Shown piece after piece: positions 17,417 to 26,552 of a DNA stretch of 64,000 bases (positions within the stretch are counted from its first letter, which is position 1; every line of letters begins with the position of its first letter). The stretch covers positions 1-64,000 of the forward strand of contig WRKT01000002.1 in the NCBI GenBank assembly GCA_009777995.1, read 5' to 3'. Under the pieces are notes generated by a model. That model worked only from the letters and a program-made list of their open reading frames with translations, was not told the origin of the DNA and searched no databases. The translations under genes were made by a program, and so were the position numbers. This stretch comes from Treponema sp. GTDB taxonomy: Bacteria > Spirochaetota > Spirochaetia > Treponematales > Breznakiellaceae.

Positions 17417-17445
17417 AGTATAACAGATTTTTTTTCATTAGCCAA
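17417..17445 (-). promoter_or_regulatory. Sigma-70-type promoter of the Hsp20 gene
   Basis: On the minus strand TTGGCT (17445-17440) and TATACT (17422-17417) are separated by 17 bases. Transcription would start near 17410, giving a leader of about 83 bases. No obvious CIRCE inverted repeat overlaps it. Confidence 0.6.
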
Positions 17446-17453
17446 GAAGAAAA

Positions 17454-17873
17454 TCAGGAAAAATTCCGGTTTATTACTCTTTCTATGTATAGCGGATTTT
17501 CTTCTGCCGGGTGCTTCTTTTTTATTCTATATACAATGAATGCTGAAGCAAAAAAGAAAATTATTCCTGAAAATACATGTGCAGCCTGGGAGGCATTCGG
17601 TAATGATAAATAGGCAAGGAAAAATCCTATTAAAAAACCCGGAATCGGGGGTAATAATGTAGTTGCGGCTTGTTTTAAAAGTGCATTTTTAATGAATTTT
17701 AATTCTACAGTCTGGCCCGGTTCCAGAGGGAGGGCCTTGCTGTTTTTTGCATCTATCGAGCTAATTCTTGATTTACATTCTATTTCCATGCAGCCAAAGC
17801 AGTGTTCGCCTGAATCAGGTGCAATAAGGACATGTTTTCCTTCTATTTTAAGAACCTTCCCCTTCTTAATCAT
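17454..17873 (-). CDS. RseC/MucC-like SoxR-reducing-system membrane protein
   Basis: A 139-residue protein with an N-terminal Cys-rich domain (HCFGCMEIECKSR) and two membrane segments (about residues 75-95 and 100-118, LLPPIPGFLIGFFLAYLS and FSGIIFFFASAFIVYRI). This is the layout of the RseC/MucC family, linked elsewhere to SoxR reduction and the Rnf complex. No rnf genes are visible here. The ATG at 17873 lies inside the last codons of the YmdB-like gene, an 8-base overlap, so I chose it over an upstream in-frame ATG. Confidence 0.75.
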   Translation of the reverse strand: MIKKGKVLKIEGKHVLIAPDSGEHCFGCMEIECKSRISSIDAKNSKALPLEPGQTVELKFIKNALLKQAATTLLPPIPGFLIGFFLAYLSLPNASQAAHVFSGIIFFFASAFIVYRIKKKHPAEENPLYIERVINRNFS

Positions 17874-18696
17874 CGTCTTGCTCTTCAATTGACTCTTCAA
17901 CAGGCTCTTCAATGAGCACACTCAATCGCTCTATTGAGAGTGCCCTGCCGTTTTCGGCGAGTTCTATGAAAACCCCCTGCAGGCCGGGCTTCTCAGATGA
18001 TTCCCTTGTCCAATCGGGGATCCCTGTAATATATCTTTTGATTCTTGACTCCCTTTCATTTCCCCCCACGGATTCCAGGCTCCCTGTGCGGCCTGCATCG
18101 GTAATGACTGCAGTCCCTCCCTTCAATATCTTCTCGTCGGCAGTTTGAACCCTCGTATGTGAACCGATTATTGCCGAACAATAACCATCGGCCATTGCGA
18201 AGAAAGTCTGTTTTTCTGCGGTAGCAAGGGCATGGAAATCAACAATAATATAGGGTGTTTCCTTCTTCAGCCTTTCGAATATGGCTGCGAGTCCCGAGAA
18301 GGGGTTATTCCCGTGAAGCCTTGCAAAACCTGTCTGTCCAAGAAAGACTGCAACTGCCACCTTGGCAGTCTTATCGGAGTCGAGCCGGAAGATTCGTGAG
18401 CCGGTACCGGGTGCCTCTATGTTTAGATTATCAGGTCTTAAGACATAGGGTGTTTTTTCAAGGTTTTCGGTAAGGTCCTTCTTAAAGAAGCAGCAATCAC
18501 CTGTGGTAATTACATGAACTCCGAGCTTTCGGATATATGCCGCATGATTTCTTCCAAGGCCGTTTCCCCCTGTAGCACCGTCTGCGCAGGCAATGACCAA
18601 GTCCGGTTTTCTTTCCGATAAAATATGAGGCAGGCATTTCTTTAGGGCATAAACCCCGGTTTTGCCAACTATTTCTGCAATATAAAGAACTTTCAC
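17866..18696 (-). CDS. YmdB-like metallophosphoesterase with altered metal site
   Basis: The 276-residue protein aligns along its length with the YmdB/TIGR00282 family: MKVLYIAEIVGKTG at the start, then DFHALATAEK, GSHTRVQTADEKIL and GGTAVITDAGRTGS. B. subtilis YmdB is a cyclic-nucleotide phosphodiesterase with a binuclear metal site. From memory of YmdB, several ligands are changed here: D8 to E, E39-N40 to D-G (in ADGATGG), N67-H68 to D-C (in TTGDCC) and the final H177 to R. The His in DFHA and in GSHT remain. The protein may be inactive or use another chemistry. It carries an extra acidic C-terminal tail and overlaps the RseC-like gene. Confidence 0.8.
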   Translation of the reverse strand: MKVLYIAEIVGKTGVYALKKCLPHILSERKPDLVIACADGATGGNGLGRNHAAYIRKLGVHVITTGDCCFFKKDLTENLEKTPYVLRPDNLNIEAPGTGSRIFRLDSDKTAKVAVAVFLGQTGFARLHGNNPFSGLAAIFERLKKETPYIIVDFHALATAEKQTFFAMADGYCSAIIGSHTRVQTADEKILKGGTAVITDAGRTGSLESVGGNERESRIKRYITGIPDWTRESSEKPGLQGVFIELAENGRALSIERLSVLIEEPVEESIEEQDDD

Positions 18697-18706
18697 TTAC
18701 TTGTTT

Positions 18707-19252
18707 TTACTCTTGAGCTGACTCAGGGAATTCTCTTTTCAAACCATAGCTCTGAAGAACTCTCTCAAATTCTGCTGCTGCCCTATAATCCTTCAGCTCC
18801 CTGCACGTGTCTCTAAGATTAAATATTGCATCATAATATATGGGCATTAGACTCAATGCTTCTTCAAAACAATGGCGGGCTTCCTCATAACTCCCCTCGG
18901 TAAAAAACATAACACCAAGATTATTCCATACCTTTGGGGAAGCGGGGTCCCTTTCCAGTGCATTGCGATAGCAATTTTCTGCCGATTCAAAGAGTTCAAG
19001 TTCATAATATATGAGCCCCATAGCATTCCAGGCATCAATTTGGTAATCATCAATATGAATTGCTCTCTGAAAACTTGCAAGCGCATCTTCATAATCCCCT
19101 GTTCTTTGTTGAGCAATGCCAAGATTGAGGTAGAGCAGGGGGTTCCCGGGTTCCATCCTTATGGCCTTGCGGAATAGGGGAATTGCCTCATAGGGCCTAT
19201 TTGCACCTGTAAGCGCAATTCCGGAATCGTTTAACTTGGCGGCAGTTTCCAT
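18707..19252 (-). CDS. Tetratricopeptide repeat protein
   Basis: A 181-residue soluble protein made of about four and a half TPR units with a 34-residue period, for example NPLLYLNLGIAQQRTGDYEDA, then DAWNAMGLIYYELELFESAE and KVWNNLGVMFFTEGSYEEAR. TPRs bind partner proteins; the partner is unknown. AAGGAG lies 6-7 bases before the ATG. It is the first gene of the group with the YmdB-like and RseC-like genes, 10 bases ahead of the former. Confidence 0.85.
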   Translation of the reverse strand: METAAKLNDSGIALTGANRPYEAIPLFRKAIRMEPGNPLLYLNLGIAQQRTGDYEDALASFQRAIHIDDYQIDAWNAMGLIYYELELFESAENCYRNALERDPASPKVWNNLGVMFFTEGSYEEARHCFEEALSLMPIYYDAIFNLRDTCRELKDYRAAAEFERVLQSYGLKREFPESAQE

Positions 19253-19354
19253 AAACTCTCCTTAGAATAATATATCCTCGATTTCATTATTTTTCCATAT
19301 AAAAACCCCTATAAATTATTATTATTTTGTGCTAGCATTAAACAGGAATTTTTA

Positions 19355-20863
19355 GTGAAAAACTTGAACGAATATACAGAAAATACGTCTGAATATGAAT
19401 TATTCTCATTTTTAAGCGAGAAAGTGCTTTCAGGCGAAATCAGCAAGTTTTCACAGTTAAAAGAACAAATAGAGCCTATTCTAAGATACCAAAAGGCTCA
19501 TCCTGTTATAATGAGGGTCTTCGACCTGATAAAGAAGCTGAACTGGGGTTTTTTTGCAGAAATGGAAAAGAGCACCCATCTTAGACTTTGGAAGGAAATC
19601 GTGATCCCCGACAGCAAATTCCCCGATGCAGGAGATTTAAAAGATACTCTCCAGATTTCCAACCTTTATGTCGCAATGCTGGATATTCATGGTTATACAC
19701 AATTCTGTATGGATTCCCGTAAAAACCTGTCAATGATGCATACTTTGGATTGGGCAATGAATACCGGCTCCAGGCGAATATCTACCTGTTCCCATGCAAT
19801 TAGTCAGAGGGAGAGGGGGGATGAAGTTGTGGTTGTAGCGGCAACAGCCACAGATGCCATTACGACAACTCTTGCTATTATTGATTTCTTCGGAAAGACC
19901 AATATAGTGAATGACCCTGAAATACCAACGAAGCGAGAAGGCAATACTGAATCACTGCCTGTTTTTAAGATTTCTGCAGGGATCACAGGGGGGAATACCC
20001 AGAGTCCCCTGATCATTACCGAGAAGGGTAATCTTTCAGGCTTCCTTTTAAACTCAGGGGCACGGCTCCAGAGCAGGGCAAATGAGCTATCGCGCAAGGA
20101 ATCAAGGGTAATGGTTGCAAAGCAGGTTCACATGAACTATGTTAAGGAAAATGAGAAGGAGCCCTGCACCCTATTTAAACGTAATGTGGTTTACTTCCTG
20201 GATACCGGCCAGATTGAGTTTAAGGGCGTCCAGATTCCATCATGTGAGGCCATTTTTAAGGACGAAGACAAGTATAAGGAAAAAATCAGTGCTGATATGA
20301 TACAGCTCTTTAGTTCAATTAAAGAGAATAATTGGGAGCAGAAAATATATCAGGACATGGTTAATCTTATTGCAAAAACTTCGCAGGTCATGCCAAAGTT
20401 TATGGTAACACCTCCTGCTCCAATCAATGGTATGCAGACTATTTCGAACGAGTCCTTCCAGAACCTATGCCGTCAGGCTATAAAGGCTTATATTGTAGAT
20501 GAGGATTATTTTACTGCAGTTGATATTCTAAAAATATTTATTGATGTGATTGAGCAGATTCCTGCATTTGACAGGTTAATCCTTGACTATTTAAAGGGTG
20601 TAACAGAAAAGTACAGCATGCTCCTTGAGTTATATCTGGAAACCATAGATAAGGAAATTGTGAACAGAGCTCAGAGTATTTTTAATCAGGACAATTTATA
20701 CAAGGCCTGGCTTGCCGCAGGAAATGCAGTAAGGATGTACGAAAAGATGAAAAATATGGGCCGTAAAAGTGCAGCGATTCCAAAGAAAAAAATCCTATGG
20801 TATAGTCTTATAAAACAGAGAGCAGAAATTATGACATTTGTTCTCCATTCAGGGAAGAAGTAA
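19355..20863 (+). CDS. Class III nucleotide cyclase-like domain protein
   Basis: A 502-residue soluble protein. Residues about 105-300 resemble a class III adenylate/guanylate cyclase: AMLDIHGYTQFC (metal-binding Asp), ERGDEVVVVAA (second acidic site), FKISAGITGG and LLNSGARLQSRANELSRK in the position of the VNxAARL helix. The rest has no recognised domain; the C-terminal 180 residues are mostly helical. Catalytic activity is plausible but the divergence is large. The start is a GTG with AGGAA six bases upstream. Its stop lies 1 base before the def start, so it is co-transcribed with def and fmt. Confidence 0.65.
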   Translation: MKNLNEYTENTSEYELFSFLSEKVLSGEISKFSQLKEQIEPILRYQKAHPVIMRVFDLIKKLNWGFFAEMEKSTHLRLWKEIVIPDSKFPDAGDLKDTLQISNLYVAMLDIHGYTQFCMDSRKNLSMMHTLDWAMNTGSRRISTCSHAISQRERGDEVVVVAATATDAITTTLAIIDFFGKTNIVNDPEIPTKREGNTESLPVFKISAGITGGNTQSPLIITEKGNLSGFLLNSGARLQSRANELSRKESRVMVAKQVHMNYVKENEKEPCTLFKRNVVYFLDTGQIEFKGVQIPSCEAIFKDEDKYKEKISADMIQLFSSIKENNWEQKIYQDMVNLIAKTSQVMPKFMVTPPAPINGMQTISNESFQNLCRQAIKAYIVDEDYFTAVDILKIFIDVIEQIPAFDRLILDYLKGVTEKYSMLLELYLETIDKEIVNRAQSIFNQDNLYKAWLAAGNAVRMYEKMKNMGRKSAAIPKKKILWYSLIKQRAEIMTFVLHSGKK

Positions 20864-20864
20864 A

Positions 20865-21359
20865 GTGGAAATACTGAAGTATGGGAATGAAGTCTTAAGT
20901 CAAAAAGCAAAACCCATTAGTAAAATTGGCCCTGAACATATTAAAATTGTTGAAGAATTATTTAAAGCCCTCCATGCAGAAGATGGCTGCGGCCTTGCTG
21001 CACCTCAGGTTGGAATCCAAGAAAGAATTTTCGTTGTGCATGTGTCAGGAGACCAGCCGCGAGTTTTTATTAATCCTTCCATTATTGAAACTTCTCAAGA
21101 AACAGTAAAATTTGAAGAGGGATGTCTTTCTATTCCCGGGATATATGTAAACGTTATTAGGCCGAGGGCAATTAAAATACAGGCATGGAATGAAAAGGGA
21201 CGTCCTTTTACACTCGAGACTGAAGGTTTTCTTGCAAGGGCAATACTCCATGAATATGATCATCTGGAAGGTATCCTTTTTGTAGACAGATTAAGCGAAC
21301 AAAAGAGATTAAGCGTCCTTGCTAAATACCGGAAGGCATTATCAAAAACCGGCTCATGA
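20865..21359 (+). CDS. def: Peptide deformylase
   Basis: Removes the formyl group from new proteins. All three family motifs are present: GCGLAAPQVG, EGCLSIPG and HEYDHLEG, giving the Cys and two His metal ligands and the catalytic Glu. The GTG at 20865 gives 164 residues, starting VEILKYGNEVL as in most deformylases, with GGGAAGAAG just upstream. The frame is open further upstream but that extension lies inside the previous gene. Its end overlaps fmt by 4 bases (ATGA). Confidence 0.97.
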   Translation: MEILKYGNEVLSQKAKPISKIGPEHIKIVEELFKALHAEDGCGLAAPQVGIQERIFVVHVSGDQPRVFINPSIIETSQETVKFEEGCLSIPGIYVNVIRPRAIKIQAWNEKGRPFTLETEGFLARAILHEYDHLEGILFVDRLSEQKRLSVLAKYRKALSKTGS

Positions 21360-22324
21360 GAATCCTTTTTGCAGCAAGTCCTGTTATAGCCGTTCCTTCT
21401 CTTAAGATCATTTCACAAATGGAAGGGGTTTCTCTTGTGGGTGTACTTACAAACCCTGATTCGAGAAGGGGCCGTCATAACGATCTGATTCCCACAGATA
21501 TTTCTGCGGCCTTAGAAGAGTTAAATATAGAACGAAAAAGCAGGGGACAACCTTCGATTCCTCAATTAAAACCGGTAAAATTGAATGCCGCTGCACGCGA
21601 TGAAGTTTCCGGGCTAAACCCGGATCTTCTTGTTTCCTTTGCATACGGACATATTTTTGGCCCGCGTTTTTTATCTCTATTCCCGCTTGGGGGTATAAAC
21701 ATCCACCCAAGCCTGCTGCCAAAGTATAGAGGAGCAGCTCCTATTCCTGCAGCAATTTTAAACAGGGAAGAAGAAACAGGAATAACCATTCAGCTTATTG
21801 CACCTGAACTTGACTCAGGTGATATTCTTGCAGTTGAGTGCATTACTCTTAGCGGCAAGGAGACAGCCGCTTCTTTAAGTGAAACAGTGAGCATAAAAGC
21901 TGCATCTCTCCTTGGTGAGCTGCTTCCGGATTTTCACAATAAAGTTAAAAGTGCAAAGCCGCAGAAAGGCACTGCAGTGTACTGTAAACAGATGGTCAAG
22001 GAAGATGGGCTGATAGACTGGAGCAGAAGTGCCATTGAAATTGAAGCTAAGATACGTGCATATACCCCTTGGCCTCTTTGTTTTACGTTTAGAGGGAAAG
22101 ACAGGCTTTTTATTCTCGAGGCTCAGGTTTCTAAAGGCGATGTTTTTGAAAGAAAGACCGGGCCTGGTACTGTCTTGGGTAAAGACGGACAGGGTGTTTT
22201 GATTCAAACAGGAGAGGGTGTTCTGTCTGTTTCAAAACTGCAATTACAGGCAAAGAAGGCCCTTGATTGGAAGTCCTTTTTAAATGGAGAGCGAAACTTT
22301 ATTGGGTTAAAACTGGGTGTCTAA
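21356..22324 (+). CDS. fmt: Methionyl-tRNA formyltransferase
   Basis: Formylates initiator Met-tRNA with 10-formyl-tetrahydrofolate. The 322-residue protein has the catalytic Asn, His and Asp in GINIHPSLLPKYRGAAPI and ELDSGDIL, and a C-terminal tRNA-binding domain (EAKIRAYTPWPLCFTFRG). def-fmt pairing is common in bacteria and here the genes overlap by ATGA. Confidence 0.97.
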   Translation: MRILFAASPVIAVPSLKIISQMEGVSLVGVLTNPDSRRGRHNDLIPTDISAALEELNIERKSRGQPSIPQLKPVKLNAAARDEVSGLNPDLLVSFAYGHIFGPRFLSLFPLGGINIHPSLLPKYRGAAPIPAAILNREEETGITIQLIAPELDSGDILAVECITLSGKETAASLSETVSIKAASLLGELLPDFHNKVKSAKPQKGTAVYCKQMVKEDGLIDWSRSAIEIEAKIRAYTPWPLCFTFRGKDRLFILEAQVSKGDVFERKTGPGTVLGKDGQGVLIQTGEGVLSVSKLQLQAKKALDWKSFLNGERNFIGLKLGV

Positions 22325-22337
22325 ACAGGTAGTTTAG
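22321..22337. other. Small palindrome between convergent fmt and sensor kinase genes
   Basis: CTAAAC and GTTTAG pair perfectly around a 5-base loop and contain both stop codons of the convergent genes. There is no T-run on either side, so a two-way terminator role is only weakly supported. Confidence 0.3.
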
Positions 22338-24898
22338 GCACTTGTTTCTTTAATTACTGTGTCTGCAAGGGCTAGGAGTTCCTCGAAGTCACCATTTAAT
22401 AGATATTCAGCCATTATTATGAGTTTATCTTTAATTTCACTCTGCCATGCCTTCTCTCTAAGATCGGCTAAAATTCCCTTTGCTCTTTTCTTGTCAAAAT
22501 CCTCACAGGCATTTTTTAAGGAATTTAGTCTTTGGTGTAAATAAGAGTAATCAGAGAAGGTCTTTCTTAACGGGTCCGCTTGCTTAAGGTTGTACTTTCT
22601 TATTACAGTGCGCAGGTCTTCAATGAAATTTTTTGTCAGCCCTTCAATTTGTTCGATATTTCTTTCGCGCCCTGCCTTTTCAAGATTACCTGCAAGCTCG
22701 GAGAGTTCATGCTCATCTACATTTGCAAGAGCGCTTTTCATTGCATGTGTGTTCACTATATATTTTTCATAAAATTCATCGTCATAAGTTCCATGCTTTT
22801 CTCTAATTTCTTCGAGTATTTTAATCGACCTTTCTGCGTCTCGTATAAATGCTTCGAGAAGGGCACTGCCTCCGGTTTGTGTTTTTTTATCGCGTACATA
22901 TTTTTTTAGTAATGCGTTTAATTGGCGCAAATCAACCGGCTTAGATATAAAGCTGTCAAATCCGTTTGCAAGGAATATATCTGACTGTCCCACAACTGCG
23001 TTTGCAGTAAGAGCAATAATTGTGTCTGTATATCCCATTGAGCGGATGATCTTTGTGGTTTCAATTCCATCCGGTTTTGGCATCATATGATCCATGAATA
23101 TTATGTCGTATGTACGGCTTTCCTTAATTTTTTCTATTGCCTCAATTCCGCTTGATGCAGTATCGACATTCAGCGCGTATGGAGTTAAAAGTCCTCTTGC
23201 AACATAAAGATTAGACTCAACATCATCAACTACAAGAACAGTTCCATAGGGCATTGATTCAAACACTATGCTCTTCATTTGAACTTGCTTTAAATCGTCT
23301 GTACGGAATGCTTCAAGGTTATTTGCAGTTTCTTTTCCAATTATACTTGTGTTTATTTTCTTCTGAGGCAGGTGCACAGTAAACACTGAACCCTTCCCCG
23401 GTTCACTTTGTACTTTTATTTCTCCGTTCATTAAATTAAGAAGGTCGCGTGTAATATTCATGCCAAGGCCTGCGCCCTCTATTGTGCGATTTTCATCGAT
23501 ATTGAAACGGGTATAGGCATCAAATAATTTACTTAATTGTTCTTCTGTCATGCCTTTGCCTGTATCTATAACTTCAAAAACAAGTGTAACAGTAGAGTCT
23601 GTTTCCGATTCGCCAAAGATTGAAAGCTTTATCTTGCCTGTATCTGTATACTTAAATGCATTTGAAAGCAGGTTATTTAAGACCTGTTTTATTCTCAGCT
23701 CATCTCCATAAAGATTAGAAGGTGTGTTTTCCTCAACAGAAAGCTCAAACTCTATGGGCTTATTGCCAATCCTAATCAAATTAAGGGTAATAATATCCTT
23801 AATAAGGTTTGGAAGTTCATAATTTGATAAGGTAATTTCCAGTTTTCCTGCTTCAATTCTAGAAAAATCAAGTATATCGTTAATAATATTCAGCAGCATG
23901 TCACCGGAGCCATAAATTTTACTTAAAGCTTCTCTGTTTTCAACTGCAATCCCCTTATTAAACATTAGGATTTCCGTAATTCCCATTATTGCGTTTAAAG
24001 GAGTACGGATCTCGTGGCTCATATTTGCAAGAAAAGAAGACTTTATATTGGAAGCTGTCTCGGCTGCATTAATAGATGTTTTAATTTCCTCAACCATGTC
24101 GCCAATCCGATTTGATAGCATACCGAACTCATCTTTGCGATCACTTCGTATCGGGAAATCAAGGTCTCCAAGTGCAATAGCAGTTGCAGCAGTTTTTAAG
24201 TTGGAAATCGGCTGACTTATATTTTTAACCGTAAAGAACAATGATAAAATTGCAACAAGAATGAAGATTATGGCAATAGTTATGATCGTTCTTATCGCCC
24301 TTGCTGTTTCGACGGTTGTCGCTATTATTTTTTCACTGCTTGCGGTAAAGAGCAGGTCTAGTAATAATTGCATTCTTATTGTAAGATCATTTCCTGCAGG
24401 AATAGCCAGGTCGTAGAGGGATATTATCTCTTCTTTTTCATCTGCCAATGCTGCAGCTTCAATTTTCCTTGCAAGTAAAATAAAGCCTATAAAAGCCTCT
24501 TCGATTTCATTTACAAGCTCAGTTCGCCGGTTTCTTTCCTCTTCATTATACCTTTGATCATATATAACCATGGTCCTAAAACCATATAATCGCTCAAGGA
24601 AAGCTCTCGCATTTTCTTCGTAATTCTCTTCCACCTGCTCAACAAGTCTATAATACTCAGGTCCTTCTACAAGATAGCCCCTTGAAAGACTGGAATAGCG
24701 CATTTTATAAACATCGGTCATAGCCTCTGTAATTGTGATTTGTCTTAATAAATGGGAATTAATTAGCTCGTTTACATCATTATTAATAGCATAGATCTGT
24801 AATATTGCAAAACAGGCAAATATGAGCATTATTAATGCTAAAAGACCAAAACCAATTATTAATTTATAGCTTATTTTTACATTGCTGAACCAGTTCAT
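22334..24898 (-). CDS. Hybrid sensor histidine kinase (HAMP-HisKA-HATPase-REC-HPt)
   Basis: An 854-residue membrane kinase. It has a first membrane helix (about 12-35), a helical extracytoplasmic sensor (40-195), a second helix (203-223), HAMP (225-277), HisKA with the phosphorylated His in ANMSHEIRTPLNAIMG (H295), HATPase_c (to about 512, DTGKGM and GAGLGM), a receiver with Asp 603 in FMDHMMPKPDG and an HPt domain with His 718 in VNTHAMKSALANV. All phospho-transfer residues are present, so a full His-Asp-His relay is possible. Its start overlaps the end of the HD-GYP response regulator by 4 bases. Confidence 0.95.
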   Translation of the reverse strand: MNWFSNVKISYKLIIGFGLLALIMLIFACFAILQIYAINNDVNELINSHLLRQITITEAMTDVYKMRYSSLSRGYLVEGPEYYRLVEQVEENYEENARAFLERLYGFRTMVIYDQRYNEEERNRRTELVNEIEEAFIGFILLARKIEAAALADEKEEIISLYDLAIPAGNDLTIRMQLLLDLLFTASSEKIIATTVETARAIRTIITIAIIFILVAILSLFFTVKNISQPISNLKTAATAIALGDLDFPIRSDRKDEFGMLSNRIGDMVEEIKTSINAAETASNIKSSFLANMSHEIRTPLNAIMGITEILMFNKGIAVENREALSKIYGSGDMLLNIINDILDFSRIEAGKLEITLSNYELPNLIKDIITLNLIRIGNKPIEFELSVEENTPSNLYGDELRIKQVLNNLLSNAFKYTDTGKIKLSIFGESETDSTVTLVFEVIDTGKGMTEEQLSKLFDAYTRFNIDENRTIEGAGLGMNITRDLLNLMNGEIKVQSEPGKGSVFTVHLPQKKINTSIIGKETANNLEAFRTDDLKQVQMKSIVFESMPYGTVLVVDDVESNLYVARGLLTPYALNVDTASSGIEAIEKIKESRTYDIIFMDHMMPKPDGIETTKIIRSMGYTDTIIALTANAVVGQSDIFLANGFDSFISKPVDLRQLNALLKKYVRDKKTQTGGSALLEAFIRDAERSIKILEEIREKHGTYDDEFYEKYIVNTHAMKSALANVDEHELSELAGNLEKAGRERNIEQIEGLTKNFIEDLRTVIRKYNLKQADPLRKTFSDYSYLHQRLNSLKNACEDFDKKRAKGILADLREKAWQSEIKDKLIIMAEYLLNGDFEELLALADTVIKETSA

Positions 24899-25932
24899 TT
24901 TCCTTCCTTTAGAATAACCTTAGTCATCTCTATATCATCATTTGCAGCAAGAAAAACATCTACTATCTTTTGATCAAAATGTTTACCTGCATCTTCCTTA
25001 ATAATGTCCATTGCCTTATTATGAGGCATTGCGCTTTTATAGGGCCTTTCTGTTGTAAGTGCGTCATAAGCATCAACCACAGCAATAATCCGCCCCTGAA
25101 GAGGAATGTCCGCTCCCGAAAGGCGGTGAGGATAGCCGAGGCCATCCCAGCGCTCATGGTGATAAGCTGCTGAAAGTTTTGCATTTCGCAAGAGCTCATC
25201 ATCGCCTGAGCGTTTAATCATTTGCTCGATAATTCTTTCTCCCTCTATACAATGGGATTTCATTATTAGATACTCTTCATCTGTCAGAGGGCCCGGTTTG
25301 TTAAGGATGGAATCGGGAACCGATACCTTCCCAATATCGTGAAGACGGGCCGATGAAATAAAAGAATCCTGGTTCCAGTTCCGCGTTTCTTCCGTATATA
25401 CGCCCATTGAAGTCATTGTGGCAATTAGTATTCTTGTATAGAAGGCCATTCGATCAATATGCCCTCCGGTATTCTTATCGCGGCTTTCTACTATATCTGC
25501 AAGTGTAAAAACTATGCTGTTCTGAAGCTTTGAAAGCCTTGCTGTCCTCTCGCGGATTAACTCATCAATATCCATGTGGTATCTTATACGGTTAAGAAGA
25601 ACAGGCACTGAGAAGGGCTTTGTAATGAAATCAGCGGCTCCAAGCTCAATTCCATAGGCCTCATTTTCTGAATCGTTTAAAGCAGTAAGAAATATTACCG
25701 GGATACTGCTGTATAGATCATTTTCTTTTAGAAGCTTCATTGCCTCGATACCGTTTATTTCCGGCATTTCTATATCCAGCAAAATTAAGTCGGGCTTTAA
25801 CTTTCCCAGCATGCTAAACATTCTGGATACAGAGGATAAAGTTATTACCTTATAGTATTTCTCTAAGGCCTGTTCTGCAGTTAAAAGGTTAGTCGCGCTA
25901 TCATCAACTATAAAAACCGTTTTTTGCTTCAT
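24895..25932 (-). CDS. Response regulator with HD-GYP domain
   Basis: A 345-residue two-domain regulator. The receiver has Asp 53 in LLLDIEMPEINGIE. The HD-GYP domain has the HD pair in RLHDIGKVSVPDSIL and the signature HHERWDGLGYP. Such proteins hydrolyse cyclic di-GMP. It is the first gene of a two-gene operon with the hybrid kinase, whose HPt domain is the likely phosphodonor. Control of motility or attachment by cyclic di-GMP is a reasonable but unproven reading. Confidence 0.93.
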   Translation of the reverse strand: MKQKTVFIVDDSATNLLTAEQALEKYYKVITLSSVSRMFSMLGKLKPDLILLDIEMPEINGIEAMKLLKENDLYSSIPVIFLTALNDSENEAYGIELGAADFITKPFSVPVLLNRIRYHMDIDELIRERTARLSKLQNSIVFTLADIVESRDKNTGGHIDRMAFYTRILIATMTSMGVYTEETRNWNQDSFISSARLHDIGKVSVPDSILNKPGPLTDEEYLIMKSHCIEGERIIEQMIKRSGDDELLRNAKLSAAYHHERWDGLGYPHRLSGADIPLQGRIIAVVDAYDALTTERPYKSAMPHNKAMDIIKEDAGKHFDQKIVDVFLAANDDIEMTKVILKEGK

Positions 25933-25982
25933 GCAACTGTTATAACAAAAAATCGGCTTATAAGTAACCCAATGAAAACCGA

Positions 25983-26552
25983 TTATTTGGCTAAACCGGC
26001 AAGAATTTCTGTATAGAATCGGCTTTCAATAGCTTTTTCTTCTATACCAAGGCTTAAAAGGAAATTGAGAAGACAGCACTTCTTTTCCGATATTAAGTCC
26101 CCTGAGGCCTCTTCTTTCGGCAGGAGGATTTCCAGTTCTATAAACCACCCAAGGCCTTCAACCTCCAAAACTTCAGCAATTATTTCCCCTTCTTTATATA
26201 CACTGCCCCTCTTGTGTTTTGAAATCCCTCTTTCATAGCCCATCTCTCTTAGAAACTCTTCAACTGCTTCGGGGGGGCCTGCTTCGAACTCCGTTTCCTC
26301 ATTTACTTCTATATTGTCTCTTACTTCTTTTTTCTTAAATCCAATAAAGCATTCCGATTTTTCATTGCCACCCGGGGAGCTATGTTTCTGCCTGCGCATT
26401 CTGATCTTTTCTATCCCACTACTATTATCTATGGGGAACCAATAGGTATCATCTTTTATAAAATCACCCAAATATTCGGCCCTTTTTGAAAGGAGGAGCC
26501 CTAATGCCTCATGGTCTGTTATATGAGCTTTAAGCTCTATTTCCATGTTCAT
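25983..26552 (-). CDS. CYTH domain protein (class IV adenylyl cyclase CyaB-like)
   Basis: A 189-residue protein starting MEIELKAHI, the ExExK triphosphate-binding motif of CYTH enzymes, followed by basic and acidic strands (EKIRMRRQK, ECFIGFKKKEV, NEETEFEAG, GWFIELEILLP). CYTH members are class IV cyclases or thiamine/inorganic triphosphatases, and these cannot be told apart by eye. Its ATG overlaps the stop of the kinase gene by ATGA, so the two are co-translated. Confidence 0.82.
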   Translation of the reverse strand: MNMEIELKAHITDHEALGLLLSKRAEYLGDFIKDDTYWFPIDNSSGIEKIRMRRQKHSSPGGNEKSECFIGFKKKEVRDNIEVNEETEFEAGPPEAVEEFLREMGYERGISKHKRGSVYKEGEIIAEVLEVEGLGWFIELEILLPKEEASGDLISEKKCCLLNFLLSLGIEEKAIESRFYTEILAGLAK

